Positions 41,033 to 48,656 of a stretch of DNA of 64,000 nucleotides are shown here, in pieces. This stretch comes from Bacillus sp. MUM 116. GTDB lineage: Bacteria > Bacillota > Bacilli > Bacillales > Cytobacillaceae. Location of the stretch: contig NZ_MLYR01000044.1 of the NCBI RefSeq assembly GCF_001866655.1, forward strand, positions 1-64,000. The letters are read 5' to 3'. Below the pieces are notes generated by a model, which worked only from the letters and a program-made list of their open reading frames with translations, was not told where the DNA came from and did not search any database. Each line of letters begins with the position of its first letter. Within the stretch, counting starts at the first letter, position 1. The translations under genes were made by a program, and so were the position numbers.

Positions 41033-41110
41033 CTTACTTTATATGCAGGGAACTGGATATAACTTATCGAATTAATCATGAACATATGATTGTAAAGGAG
41101 TAGGGCGAAA

Positions 41111-41332
41111 ATGGACAAAATCTGCTGTTTAGCTTATCTTTTATACCAATCGGATAATGAGGAAGTTAAAAATATCGCTATTGAATTATTAAATGGTGAA
41201 ATATCACTTAAGGACATTAAAAAAAGAAAAGAATTAAAAAAATATATCACAGCAACGGAAGCAAAAATCAATAAGGTTGATACACATGAGGTAGTTCTAT
41301 TCGTAGAAAAATTTATGTTAATGGAAGCTTAA
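41111..41332 (+). CDS. 73-residue hypothetical protein
   Basis: Preceded by AAAGGAG at good distance. It is a helical, charged protein with MDKICCLAYLLYQSDNEEVK then NIAIELLNGEISLKDIKKRK. No known family is recognised. It lies on the same strand downstream of the relaxase, possibly in its operon. Confidence 0.6.
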   Translation: MDKICCLAYLLYQSDNEEVKNIAIELLNGEISLKDIKKRKELKKYITATEAKINKVDTHEVVLFVEKFMLMEA

Positions 41333-41360
41333 ATGAAATAAACAAACAACTAGGGAGCTG

Positions 41361-41695
41361 TACATTGATCTTTTTATTTAGACGTAGATAACAATGGAAT
41401 TAACTTTATTCTCAATGAGGGAATCGCAAGAGATATATACTCAGACTTAGAAAAAATGCTGAGACCGCTTGTCGCTTCTACTTGTAAAGTATTAGAACAC
41501 TACAAATCGTATAATAAAAACACCATCATGCAAGGTCAAATCTTAGAAACTGGGGAGTTTGAAGTTAATCTCAGTCCTGGATTAGGACAATACATTGACC
41601 CATACACCAAAAATCAAATCCTTTTTGAGAACGCAAAACTGATTGCAAATATTTTAGCACAGGTGATGAATCGGCGTACTTTAGAGAATCGATAA
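41361..41695 (+). pseudogene. Small gene with likely 5' frameshift in a T run
   Basis: The frame LDVDNNGINFILNEGIARDI then YSDLEKMLRPLVAS continues to the end ILAQVMNRRTLENR. Upstream, CTGTACATTGATCTTTTT is in a different frame; one extra T in the run at 41371-41375 would join YIDLFYLDVDN into one chain behind an AGGGAG site. Either a one-base deletion broke the gene, a read error removed a T, or a shorter protein is made from the ATG at 41456. No known family. Confidence 0.5.
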
Positions 41696-41741
41696 TGGAA
41701 TAATTTTCTGTTATTCCAAAGACTCTTAGATTCATATAATA

Positions 41742-41773
41742 CAAAAACCATCTCAAAGTAGAGATGGTTTTTT
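41742..41773 (+). terminator. Terminator after the small mobilisation-side genes
   Basis: AACCATCTC pairs with GAGATGGTT around AAAGTA and is followed by TTTTC; the preceding AAAAA could also serve the minus-strand IDEAL gene. Confidence 0.85.
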
Positions 41774-41811
41774 CTTCTTCTTTATGTTAAGGGCTACTTT
41801 ACATACAACAA

Positions 41812-42006
41812 TTAAGAAATGTTCTTTAACTCTTCTGTTAATCGTAGAAATTCTTTTTTGTTTTTGTCTCGTAAGGATTGGTCAATTTTCTGTTGAATTT
41901 TCTTTTTTTGGAAATCAAGTAGAGCCTTGTCTAACACCATTTCAGCAAATAGAGAATCTATGACATTTAATACAGGTTGTGGTGAATTAAGTAAATTCTT
42001 TTCCAT
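41812..42006 (-). CDS. IDEAL-domain small protein
   Basis: 64 residues. AEMVLDKALLDFQKKKIQQK then IDQSLRDKNKKEFLRLTEEL matches the IDEAL domain (a two-helix unit with A-x-x-x-x-D-x-A-L, I-D-x-x-L and F-x-x-L-T-x-x-L). In Bacillus, IDEAL proteins such as ComK regulators and SdpI-type adaptors act through protein contacts, so a regulatory or adaptor role is possible. CAGGAG lies 10 bases before the ATG. Confidence 0.8.
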   Translation of the reverse strand: MEKNLLNSPQPVLNVIDSLFAEMVLDKALLDFQKKKIQQKIDQSLRDKNKKEFLRLTEELKNIS

Positions 42007-42009
42007 AAA

Positions 42010-42399
42010 AAATCAACTCCTGACCTTTTTTCTATTATACCAACCATTTATACAAATATTCAAAAAATGAGTCAAAACTTGAGACTGTACAGGAATAATT
42101 TCACTTTTTTTGATAAAGGATTATCTATTGAATGAAAATAAAGATGTTTCATTACTATAAAGTTATTTAAAACACCAGTCATTTATTCCATAATAGGGCG
42201 CTTTCCTGAAATAAGATAATTATATATGGGCTGATTGATTTTTACCGTTCAGTGTATTTTTTCTCAATAAGGTGTACTTTATAGAGATTTATTTATTTTC
42301 AAGGCTTTAAAGCTTACCAAATAATTTATCAAAATTGTTTAAATGGTATTTACTCCTATAGTTGCCCCTTAAATCCGGAATCGTTTCCGTACCCCTATA
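42010..42399. other. Intergenic region without recognised gene
   Basis: AT-rich, with no open frame that has a ribosome site. I see no strong repeat or terminator apart from the short palindromic GGAATCGTTTCC near 42377-42388. Confidence 0.5.
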
Positions 42400-42594
42400 T
42401 TATCCGTTTTTCCTACGATTTTGTATGTATTCTTCCATAATCAAACCATTTTCCTTGAGGGTATGATTAATCTTATATGTCATTACAGCCATATGATCAA
42501 GGAAGAGGGCAGCTCGTTGCGGATTTTCCTTAGTCATTTCTTTAATATCATCCGGTAATGGTCCCTTAAATGCTTTAGCAAGATTTTTATCCAT
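42400..42594 (-). CDS. 64-residue hypothetical protein paired with an XRE regulator
   Basis: Starts at the ATG at 42594, with CTGGAG upstream, directly after the XRE gene. The protein MDKNLAKAFKGPLPDDIKEM then TKENPQRAALFLDHMAVMTY is helical and charged, with no known domain. The tight coupling suggests that the XRE protein and this partner act together. Confidence 0.6.
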   Translation of the reverse strand: MDKNLAKAFKGPLPDDIKEMTKENPQRAALFLDHMAVMTYKINHTLKENGLIMEEYIQNRRKNG

Positions 42595-42595
42595 A

Positions 42596-42817
42596 TTACA
42601 TGCTCCAGAAGTCATTAAAATCAATTTTTTTATCGTATTTTTTAAGGGCATTTATTATTTTATTTCCATTCTTTACTGTAGGCTGAAAAGCATCACCTTG
42701 AGACAACCTTGATATTGTTGAACGAGATACACCGGCTGCTTCAGCCAATTCCTCTTGAGTTATTTCGTGTTTTTTTAAAAATCTGCGTAGTTTTGAGCCT
42801 CTGTTAAATCCAAACAT
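42596..42817 (-). CDS. Small XRE-family regulator
   Basis: 73 residues from the ATG at 42817 (AAAGGTGG upstream). The helix-turn-helix LRRFLKKHEITQEELAEAAG then VSRSTISRLSQGDAFQPTV is clear. There is only a short tail. It lies 1 base upstream of its partner gene. No target is visible; a divergent gene starts at 43009. Confidence 0.85.
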   Translation of the reverse strand: MFGFNRGSKLRRFLKKHEITQEELAEAAGVSRSTISRLSQGDAFQPTVKNGNKIINALKKYDKKIDFNDFWSM

Positions 42818-43008
42818 TGTTCTGCCCACCTTTGTACTTTTCTTGGTAGTAACAGAATGGACAAGAATACAATTTTTTAAACATTTAGAATTTTAACATT
42901 TAAATTTTCTGGAATGACAGAAAATTGTCATTAATGAATATTAGGACAAATATATTTAATTAACTACGTCATCAAGACGTACCTATATAGGAGAAAGGGG
43001 AGGGAATC

Positions 43009-43446
43009 ATGGCATACAGACCAACAGTTAGATATTGTGATGAGTTCAAAAATTACATCAATGAGACATTCCGAGCTACCAGATTAGACCGGAACCAGAT
43101 TCTAAGGCTCGCATTATTTGTTGCTGCCCATTCAGATGAGTTTAAAAGGCTCCTAGAACAATATAAAAGAAGGCGAGACGTACCCGCCTCCTCACCCAAC
43201 TGGAGCCTTAATGACCACCATTTATGGATGGAAAGCGCCCCACGATCAGTAGGGGAGGGAGGTAATGAAAATATTAACGACTCAAGAAGAAAAATTAATA
43301 ATGTTATTGCAGCTCCTGAATCATCATTAGGAACCAGAGCCATCAACATCGAAAATCGGTGTATTCAAGAGGGAGGGAAACAAGTTGGTGAGGTTCTTAC
43401 CGAACGAAAAGTCTTCACAGGAGGAATTAAGATTACGCTCACTTAA
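43009..43446 (+). CDS. Hypothetical plasmid protein with RHH-like N-terminus
   Basis: 145 residues with GGGGAGGGAATC before the ATG. The first 55 residues (YCDEFKNYINETFRATRLDR then NQILRLALFVAAHSDEFKRL) resemble a helix pair of a small DNA-binding protein. The rest is polar, including SPNWSLNDHHLWMESAPRSV. An alternative reading frame starting at 43265 lies inside its 3' half. No named family is recognised. Confidence 0.6.
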   Translation: MAYRPTVRYCDEFKNYINETFRATRLDRNQILRLALFVAAHSDEFKRLLEQYKRRRDVPASSPNWSLNDHHLWMESAPRSVGEGGNENINDSRRKINNVIAAPESSLGTRAINIENRCIQEGGKQVGEVLTERKVFTGGIKITLT

Positions 43447-43522
43447 AGTAAAAAAGGTCCCTGAAATCTACGGGAATTACATCATCGAACAAAGAAAATT
43501 TACATTTAGTAATTTTCTCTGA
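43265..43522 (+). pseudogene. Overlapping small gene interrupted by TAG
   Basis: With GGGAGGGAG before it, an ATG at 43265 reads MKILTTQEEKLIMLLQLLNH H, a TAG (43328-43330), then in the same frame EPEPSTSKIGVFKREGNKLV and RFLPNEKSSQEELRLRSLKV to FTFSNFL. Both parts look like one 85-codon protein broken by a single stop. It overlaps the 3' half of the 145-residue gene. Confidence 0.45.
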
Positions 43523-43586
43523 TTATTGGGCACCGAATCTGCCATATTTTTTTCATGGCATATTTAAAAAAATGGAATACGTCTCT

Positions 43587-43632
43587 GCTACGTCTAGATA
43601 AAATTTAGCGTCTCAGGAAGTCTAGACGTAGC
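43587..43632. repeat. 12-bp perfect inverted repeat
   Basis: GCTACGTCTAGA (43587-43598) and TCTAGACGTAGC (43621-43632) are exact inverted arms 22 bases apart, with no T tract. The size fits a dimer or recombinase binding site better than a terminator. It is in an otherwise empty region. Confidence 0.6.
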
Positions 43633-43807
43633 AAAAATATGAATCTATTATCAATTTTATGTAACAAAAATACCGTGGTAGTTCCTAGTAGTCTTTCAAA
43701 AGTCGATAAATAATCAGCAAATGTCTTATCGAAGATTGGAAAACAAATGTACATGTTATACAAAAATATTGGACGATACCGGGGGGAGAAGAGAAACAAT
43801 AATCCAT

Positions 43808-43870
43808 GAAGTATCACAAGAAGCCCTCAGCTTTGCTTCAAAATACTTATTTAACGATTATAAGGATTAA
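43808..43870 (+). pseudogene. C-terminal remnant of the partition partner gene
   Basis: Reads EVSQEALSFASKYLFNDYKD and a stop. This is almost the same as the end of the 36429-36947 partner protein (EVSQEALSFASKFLFDDDDD). Only the last 20 codons remain, so a second copy of the partition operon probably once lay here. Confidence 0.8.
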
Positions 43871-43982
43871 CAGTCTGATTAAGTATATGTCCAAAACATC
43901 CCTCCTACCGGCTGCAAGTGTAACAGTGTAACAAAGTTGACATTGGTAATTGTCATTACATTTTGAAAGGAGATCCGAAAAG

Positions 43983-44255
43983 ATGATAGAAGAGAAAGGA
44001 TTAGGCAATAAAAAAATAAATCGAGTGGGCATTTCACTTTCAAACAGAAATGACTCCAAATTACGTAAGCTTGCTACTGCTTGTGGAATGGGTCATACAA
44101 CTTTAGCTGGACTTATAATTGAAAAAAGCTTGAACAATGCACAAATGGTTGCAGAGTTACAAAAAGAATATTGCATTCAATCAGCTTATAAAGTTGTAGT
44201 CATTAATAATAAAGGAGAGCTTAATTATGTTCTGAGCGGGAGGGAAGACTTGTGA
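43983..44255 (+). CDS. Ribbon-helix-helix-like small regulator
   Basis: 90 residues from the ATG at 43983 (AAAGGAGAT upstream). NRVGISLSNRNDSKLRKLAT then ACGMGHTTLAGLIIEKSLNN is a strand, helix, turn, helix pattern as in CopG-type regulators. The C-terminal half (YKVVVINNKGELNYVL) is a small sheet of unknown purpose. Its stop overlaps the GTG start of the next gene, so they are coupled. Confidence 0.65.
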   Translation: MIEEKGLGNKKINRVGISLSNRNDSKLRKLATACGMGHTTLAGLIIEKSLNNAQMVAELQKEYCIQSAYKVVVINNKGELNYVLSGREDL

Positions 44256-44515
44256 GTTGGGTTAGCTTCATTACAGGTGGTATGACTGTGATTTTCGTCT
44301 ATGCTTTATTTACTGGTAGTAGGGAAGATGAAAATATGAAGTTAGCTGTTGAAGAAAATGCCCCAGAATTAAACATGGTTGTAAATGGACCATCTGGTCG
44401 ATTAGTAACATTGTCTTGTCAGACTTGTAGAAAGTTGAAAAGGCACAAAGAGATACAGCCAAACCTATTCCAGTGTACCAAATGTAAGCGCCATGTGGAT
44501 ATAAGAGCTTCCTAA
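44252..44515 (+). CDS. Small membrane-anchored zinc-ribbon protein
   Basis: 87 residues starting at a GTG that overlaps the previous stop. One N-terminal membrane helix (WVSFITGGMTVIFVYALF) is followed by a linker and a zinc-ribbon with two Cys pairs: CQTCRKLKRHK and CTKCKRHVD. Its partner RHH-like gene and the shared terminator suggest a two-gene unit. Role unknown. Confidence 0.65.
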   Translation: MSWVSFITGGMTVIFVYALFTGSREDENMKLAVEENAPELNMVVNGPSGRLVTLSCQTCRKLKRHKEIQPNLFQCTKCKRHVDIRAS

Positions 44516-44577
44516 CTAGTAACTAAAATATGATTATGTAGCATTATGGATATACCACATACCCGACAGGCTAACAA

Positions 44578-44610
44578 AAGAGGAAGCTCAAACTTTGGGC
44601 TCCTTTTTTT
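44578..44610 (+). terminator. Terminator of the RHH/zinc-ribbon unit
   Basis: GGAAGCTCAAA pairs imperfectly with TTTGGGCTCC and is followed by TTTTTTT. Confidence 0.75.
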
Positions 44611-44612
44611 AA

Positions 44613-44810
44613 TTACAAGCATTTAATTGAATTTCCAACGTACATATTTTCGAAATGTCGGCATGTAGTGGTATCCCCTTAATTGGGGATTTGTTACATA
44701 TAATTACTCTAGAAGGGGTACCACCACAGGTCAAGAATATCTTATTTTCTTTGCGCTAGCTATCCTATTTTGGGTAGCATTTTTTATTTAAAAAAGGAAA
44801 CAAAAAGAAA
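44613..44810. other. Short non-coding gap
   Basis: No gene. A short reading QEYLIFFALAILFWVAFFI (ending 44791) looks like a lone membrane helix end, without a start codon; it could be the remains of a tiny membrane peptide. Confidence 0.35.
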
Positions 44811-44838
44811 TTGACATACCATCTATAGGATATATAAT
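44811..44838 (+). promoter_or_regulatory. Sigma-A promoter
   Basis: TTGACA (44811-44816) and TATAAT (44833-44838) with a 16-base spacer, about 30 bases before the Bax-inhibitor-like gene. Confidence 0.85.
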
Positions 44839-44868
44839 GATAATAATTTTAAATAAGGGGTGAAGGAA

Positions 44869-45519
44869 ATGAGTAGTATTTCTTTATCGAAAGAGAAGCA
44901 ACAAAGTGTTTTGGCGAAAGTATATGCCTACATGTTCATTGGGCTTTTGATTACTGCGTTAACATCATACGAAGTATCACAAAACATGGCAGCACTTGAA
45001 TTGACGAAGAACACATTTTTCCTTATTGTACTGTTCCAATTAGGGATGGTTTTTGTATTAAGCTTTTTCATTACAAGAATCCACCCAGTCGTGGCAACCG
45101 GTTTGTTTATCCTATATTCGATTTCCACCGGCGTTGTTCTTAGTCTTATTTTACTCGTTTACACTCAATCAAGTGTATCCTCTGCATTTGTTACTACTGC
45201 TGGAGTGTTCGGGTTATCAAGCTTTTACGCAGTAACAACGAAAAGAAACTTGGACAGCTGGGGCGGTTATCTGTTCATGGGGTTGATCGGGCTTATCCTT
45301 TCCTCTGTTGTAAATTTCTTTATTGGAAGCGGTCCGATGGATTTTGTCATTAGTATCATCGGTGTTGTTCTATTCATTGGGCTAACAGCATACGATACGC
45401 AAAAAATAACAACAAACAGAGCATATGCAACTTATCCAGTGCTTGGTGCATTTATTTTATATCTCGATTTTATCAATATGTTTTTGTATATTATCCGGTT
45501 GTTTGGTTCAAGAAAATAG
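44869..45519 (+). CDS. Bax inhibitor-1 / YetJ-like membrane protein
   Basis: 216 residues with seven membrane helices. The BI-1 family marks are present: LAKVYAYMFIGLLITALTSY at the start, SGPMDFVISIIGVVLFIGLT and AYDTQKI (the conserved aspartate region), and ending YLDFINMFLYIIRLFGSRK. The family forms pH-sensitive calcium leak channels (YetJ in B. subtilis). The ATG at 44869 has AAGGGGTG upstream. It has its own promoter and terminator, so it is a single-gene unit. Confidence 0.92.
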   Translation: MSSISLSKEKQQSVLAKVYAYMFIGLLITALTSYEVSQNMAALELTKNTFFLIVLFQLGMVFVLSFFITRIHPVVATGLFILYSISTGVVLSLILLVYTQSSVSSAFVTTAGVFGLSSFYAVTTKRNLDSWGGYLFMGLIGLILSSVVNFFIGSGPMDFVISIIGVVLFIGLTAYDTQKITTNRAYATYPVLGAFILYLDFINMFLYIIRLFGSRK

Positions 45520-45523
45520 AAGT

Positions 45524-45555
45524 AAAAGGTTATCTGAAATTCAGATAACCTTTTT
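45524..45555 (+). terminator. Terminator of the BI-1 gene
   Basis: AAAAGGTTATCTGA pairs with TCAGATAACCTTTT around AAT, with T residues following. Confidence 0.9.
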
Positions 45556-45559
45556 GCTT

Positions 45560-46010
45560 CTATGTATGTACTTCGATTACTTATCGATTTGCTTGAACTC
45601 TATCGGGAAATATGCAATTCTGGGTTTTGGGAACCTTGGAAATTTCCCGTGTATTCGAACCAACTCCGTATTATTCGAAATAGGGTGTTTTTGCCCATCC
45701 CTTCGAGAAATCTATACTTAAAGGTATAAAACCCTGATTTGACAAGGGTTTTACATTGAAGACATATACACAACGTGTACCCTTAACAACAAGCCAGTTT
45801 AAAAGGAGCTTAAAAGCTCCTTGCTTGCCAAGTACGATTCGATATCTAGTGAAACGTCTTCTTTTATGTATTTTAGTAAAATTGATTATCCCCGTGGGGA
45901 TGTATTTTTTAACTACTAATGAGCTTAAAATGTATTTACTTTCTGCTTTAAGTTTACAGTTTAAGTATCAGCTGCGTCTGAAGCTTTTTTTGTGTCCAAG
46001 TTAAGGAATG
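45560..46010. other. Non-coding, decayed region
   Basis: No believable gene. A hairpin AAGGAGCTT/AAGCTCCTT lies at about 45801-45820. The frames here lack ribosome sites and protein-like composition. Confidence 0.45.
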
Positions 46011-46017
46011 AATATAA

Positions 46018-46197
46018 CATAAAGGAAAGGATATTAAGTTACCTTCAGATTCTTATAAATATATTACATTCAAATCAATCTGATATTTTCAAAGCGGTGA
46101 TATATACACGTGGGCTAAAAAGGAAGTGTACTCCATCAAGAAACTACGAAAAAATCTCGGACTTGAAATCCAAAAAGAATTTTTCGATTCAAAATAG
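46018..46197 (+). pseudogene. Unidentified gene remnant with internal stop
   Basis: One frame reads KGKDIKLPSDSYKYITFKSI, TGA at 46081, then YFQSGDIYTWAKKEVYSIKK and LRKNLGLEIQKEFFDSK with a stop. The two parts look like one protein tail. No family is recognised. Confidence 0.35.
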
Positions 46198-46238
46198 GGT
46201 ACAATGACGTTTGTTTTCACTACATGCACAACAAGTTA

Positions 46239-46886
46239 TCACACATTTACAAATGAATTTATATCTATGGCACGTTCTATTTTTCTTTTTACTCTTTGTA
46301 AAGCATTATCTACCGATTTTACATGTGTATTTAACTCTTCCGACATTTCTACATACGATTGTCCGTCTAAATAAAGGGATAACACTTTTCTTTCTAGTTC
46401 AGTCAACAACATAGTTAACTTTAATTGAAATTCACTATTCTTTTCTTTATTTAACACCAATGACATAGGATCGCTATTACTAGTACCAGGAATCAAGTCC
46501 ATAAATGTAACAGAACCATCTTCCTCATATACAGGCTTGTCTAAAGAAAGATAAGAATTTAGAGGTTTGTGCTTTTGTCTGGTAGCGTGTTTAACAGCAG
46601 TAATCATTTGCCTTTTAATGCACATATCAGCAAATGAAAGAAATGAGGGCATTTTTCCTTTTTGGTAATCCCTAATTGCTTTGTACAATCCAATCATTCC
46701 TTCTTGGACAATATCTTCTCTGTCTCCACCTATCAAAAAGTATTTACTTGACTTTGAACGCACAAAGTTCTTATATTTATAGATTAATCGTTCTAACGAT
46801 TCACTATCTCCATTATGTATATTATCTATTAATATCTCATCTTCAAGCTCATTGTTTACATGAATCCCATCAACACATATCGCCAT
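46239..46886 (-). CDS. Spo0H/SigH-like RNA polymerase sigma factor
   Basis: 215 residues. It follows SigH along its length: SLERLIYKYKNFVRSKSSKY then FLIGGDREDIVQEGMIGLYK (region 2), RQKHKPLNSYLSLDKPV (central) and LTELERKVLSLYLDGQSYVE then MSEELNTHVKSVDNALQRVK (region 4). SigH directs early sporulation, competence and transition-state genes. The protein is diverged from the chromosomal form, with a different N-terminus and a shortened middle, so this is a plasmid paralogue. A GGGGGGAT site precedes the ATG. No anti-sigma gene is adjacent. Confidence 0.93.
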   Translation of the reverse strand: MAICVDGIHVNNELEDEILIDNIHNGDSESLERLIYKYKNFVRSKSSKYFLIGGDREDIVQEGMIGLYKAIRDYQKGKMPSFLSFADMCIKRQMITAVKHATRQKHKPLNSYLSLDKPVYEEDGSVTFMDLIPGTSNSDPMSLVLNKEKNSEFQLKLTMLLTELERKVLSLYLDGQSYVEMSEELNTHVKSVDNALQRVKRKIERAIDINSFVNV

Positions 46887-47210
46887 TCTTATCCCCCCTT
46901 TTGCCTAGAACCAGTTGTTATATTAATGAAAGCGCTATTATATAATAATAACGTAAACTACCTCATTTATAAATGGAGATTCGTTATAAAAAATAGACGA
47001 ATTACGACAAAATGAGAAAAACTTTATTGTTGTACCATCCCTAATTTGTGGAAATCAACTTTTTTGATTTTGTTAAACAAATAGTAAGGCTATGCTTAAG
47101 CCTGTTATAGCCTTCAAGGCTATTAGTTCATGGTTTCCTTCATTGCTTCCTCCTTGCCCTATCTTGTACAATAAAAGAAAGAAAACTTATCAGACAGGGA
47201 GAGGAAACCC
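46887..47210. other. Intergenic region between divergent genes
   Basis: Holds the promoters of the divergent sigma factor and Rpn genes. TTATAGCC/GGCTATTA-type short inverted words occur around 47103-47126. Nothing else is recognised. Confidence 0.4.
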
Positions 47211-48092
47211 ATGTCCAATCAATTAGTAAATTTACGGATCGATTTTGCATTCAAACAGTTATTTGGCACCAAAGGAAACGAAGATATTCTGATTGAATTT
47301 TTGAATGCAATGTTAGGTCCATCTTTAAATACACCGATTACATCTTTGCAACTAGATGATCCACATTTGCATAAGGCTTATGAAGATGATAAATTATCTA
47401 TTTTAGATTTAGTAGCGACGTTAGATAACGGGACACAAGTAAATATCGAAATACAGTTAAGAAATGCACATGATATAATCAAGCGATCTTTATACTATTG
47501 GAGCAAGCTATATACTTCACAAATGCAAGAAGGAATGCCCTATGATTCCCTTCGAAAAACGATTACCATTAACTTGTTAGACTTCGTATTATTTCAAACA
47601 TATGAAGAATTCCATACAACAGGACAACTGTGGAATATTCACAAAAATCAGGTTTTAAGTGATGATGTAGAGCTCCATTTTGTTGAAATCCCAAAACTAG
47701 TAAAACAGTGGAAAGAAGAGAAAATCAACCCCTGGGAAAATGCGTTTGTTCGTTGGATGTTATTATTACCGGCACATGAAGATGAGCATTTAACTCAAAC
47801 ACTGGAGGAGATTGCGATGAATCAAGATCCAATCCTACAAAAAGCAATAAACAAATGGGAAAATATGAGTCATGATTCTTCGTTTCGTCGTGCATATGAA
47901 GCACGAGAGAAATTATTATTAGATGAACAAGCGAAGTTAGCTCATGCGGAACAAAAGGGGAGACAAGAAGGTCTTGAAGCTGGTAAAATGCAATTAATTC
48001 AGGGAATGTATAAGAATGGAATGTCTGTAGAAGATATTGCGAAATTCACTGGGTTACGAGTGGCTGAGATACAACAATTTTTACGAAATTAG
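47211..48092 (+). CDS. Rpn-family PD-(D/E)XK nuclease / transposase-like protein
   Basis: 293 residues. The N-terminus NLRIDFAFKQLFGTKGNEDI then LIEFLNAML is the family signature. The catalytic core is SILDLVATLDNGTQVNIEIQ (D...E-x-Q) followed by RSLYYWSKLYTSQM. A helical C-terminus (EAGKMQLIQGMYKNGMSVED) contains a short helix-turn-helix. These Rpn/YhgA-like proteins cut DNA and promote recombination, and some act in phage defence. GGGAGAGG precedes the ATG. It stands alone with its own terminator. Confidence 0.92.
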   Translation: MSNQLVNLRIDFAFKQLFGTKGNEDILIEFLNAMLGPSLNTPITSLQLDDPHLHKAYEDDKLSILDLVATLDNGTQVNIEIQLRNAHDIIKRSLYYWSKLYTSQMQEGMPYDSLRKTITINLLDFVLFQTYEEFHTTGQLWNIHKNQVLSDDVELHFVEIPKLVKQWKEEKINPWENAFVRWMLLLPAHEDEHLTQTLEEIAMNQDPILQKAINKWENMSHDSSFRRAYEAREKLLLDEQAKLAHAEQKGRQEGLEAGKMQLIQGMYKNGMSVEDIAKFTGLRVAEIQQFLRN

Positions 48093-48161
48093 AGGCTAGT
48101 AATAGAGGTTCCTGGCATAGACAACAAAAGTAGCATAGATGTAGAAATACTTTGAGGAAAC

Positions 48162-48192
48162 AGGAGCAAATTTTTTGCTCCTTATTTTTTTC
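48162..48192 (+). terminator. Terminator of the Rpn gene
   Basis: AGGAGCAAA pairs with TTTGCTCCT and is followed by TATTTTTTTC. Confidence 0.85.
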
Positions 48193-48199
48193 TAATGTT

Positions 48200-48650
48200 C
48201 GACAGTAAATGAGACTAGTACCTAAACTTTAGTTTTGAAAGCCATGTAGATTTCCGTCATAATCCCCAGTAATTCCTACTTCTACATCAAATAGTGCTTT
48301 TTTCAGAATTATCGGGGGTAATATATGTTCTTACTAAGTACCGGTCCAGGGGTTCGAAGTTCCATTTCCTTATCTGTGTTACGCTAGGCTTATTACCATT
48401 TCAAGGGTGTGCCACTTTTGTGACTGGATACCTACCCAGTACTACCTTTAAACGCCAATACTCCTTGAACACTGAACCCAAACCTTAGACCTTGTCTTTT
48501 AGTTCAATAAAACAGTAAGCGATTGAATAAATGGATTTTATTGACCAAGACTTCAGTAAAGGATTCAAAGGAACTCCATGGAAGTGGTTAGCTTCCCTCA
48601 TGGTTGTGTTTCCCCTATTAAAAACGTATTCTTCACATTCTTAGGGAATC
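48200..48650. other. Non-coding region
   Basis: No gene is supported. A 37-codon plus frame (MDFIDQDFSKGFKGTPWKWL at 48531) lacks a ribosome site. The patch CCGGTCCAGGGGTTCGAAG near 48341 looks tRNA-like at first sight, but no cloverleaf can be built. Confidence 0.4.
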
Positions 48651-48656
48651 GATCTC

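Noticed and set aside
45756-46207. Plus-strand frames after the BI-1 gene
   Set aside because: No ribosome sites and odd composition; the better supported reading in this area is the broken frame at 46018-46197.
48330-48420. tRNA-like GGTTCGAAGTTCC stretch
   Set aside because: Only the T-loop-like word is present; no acceptor, D or anticodon stem can be built around it.
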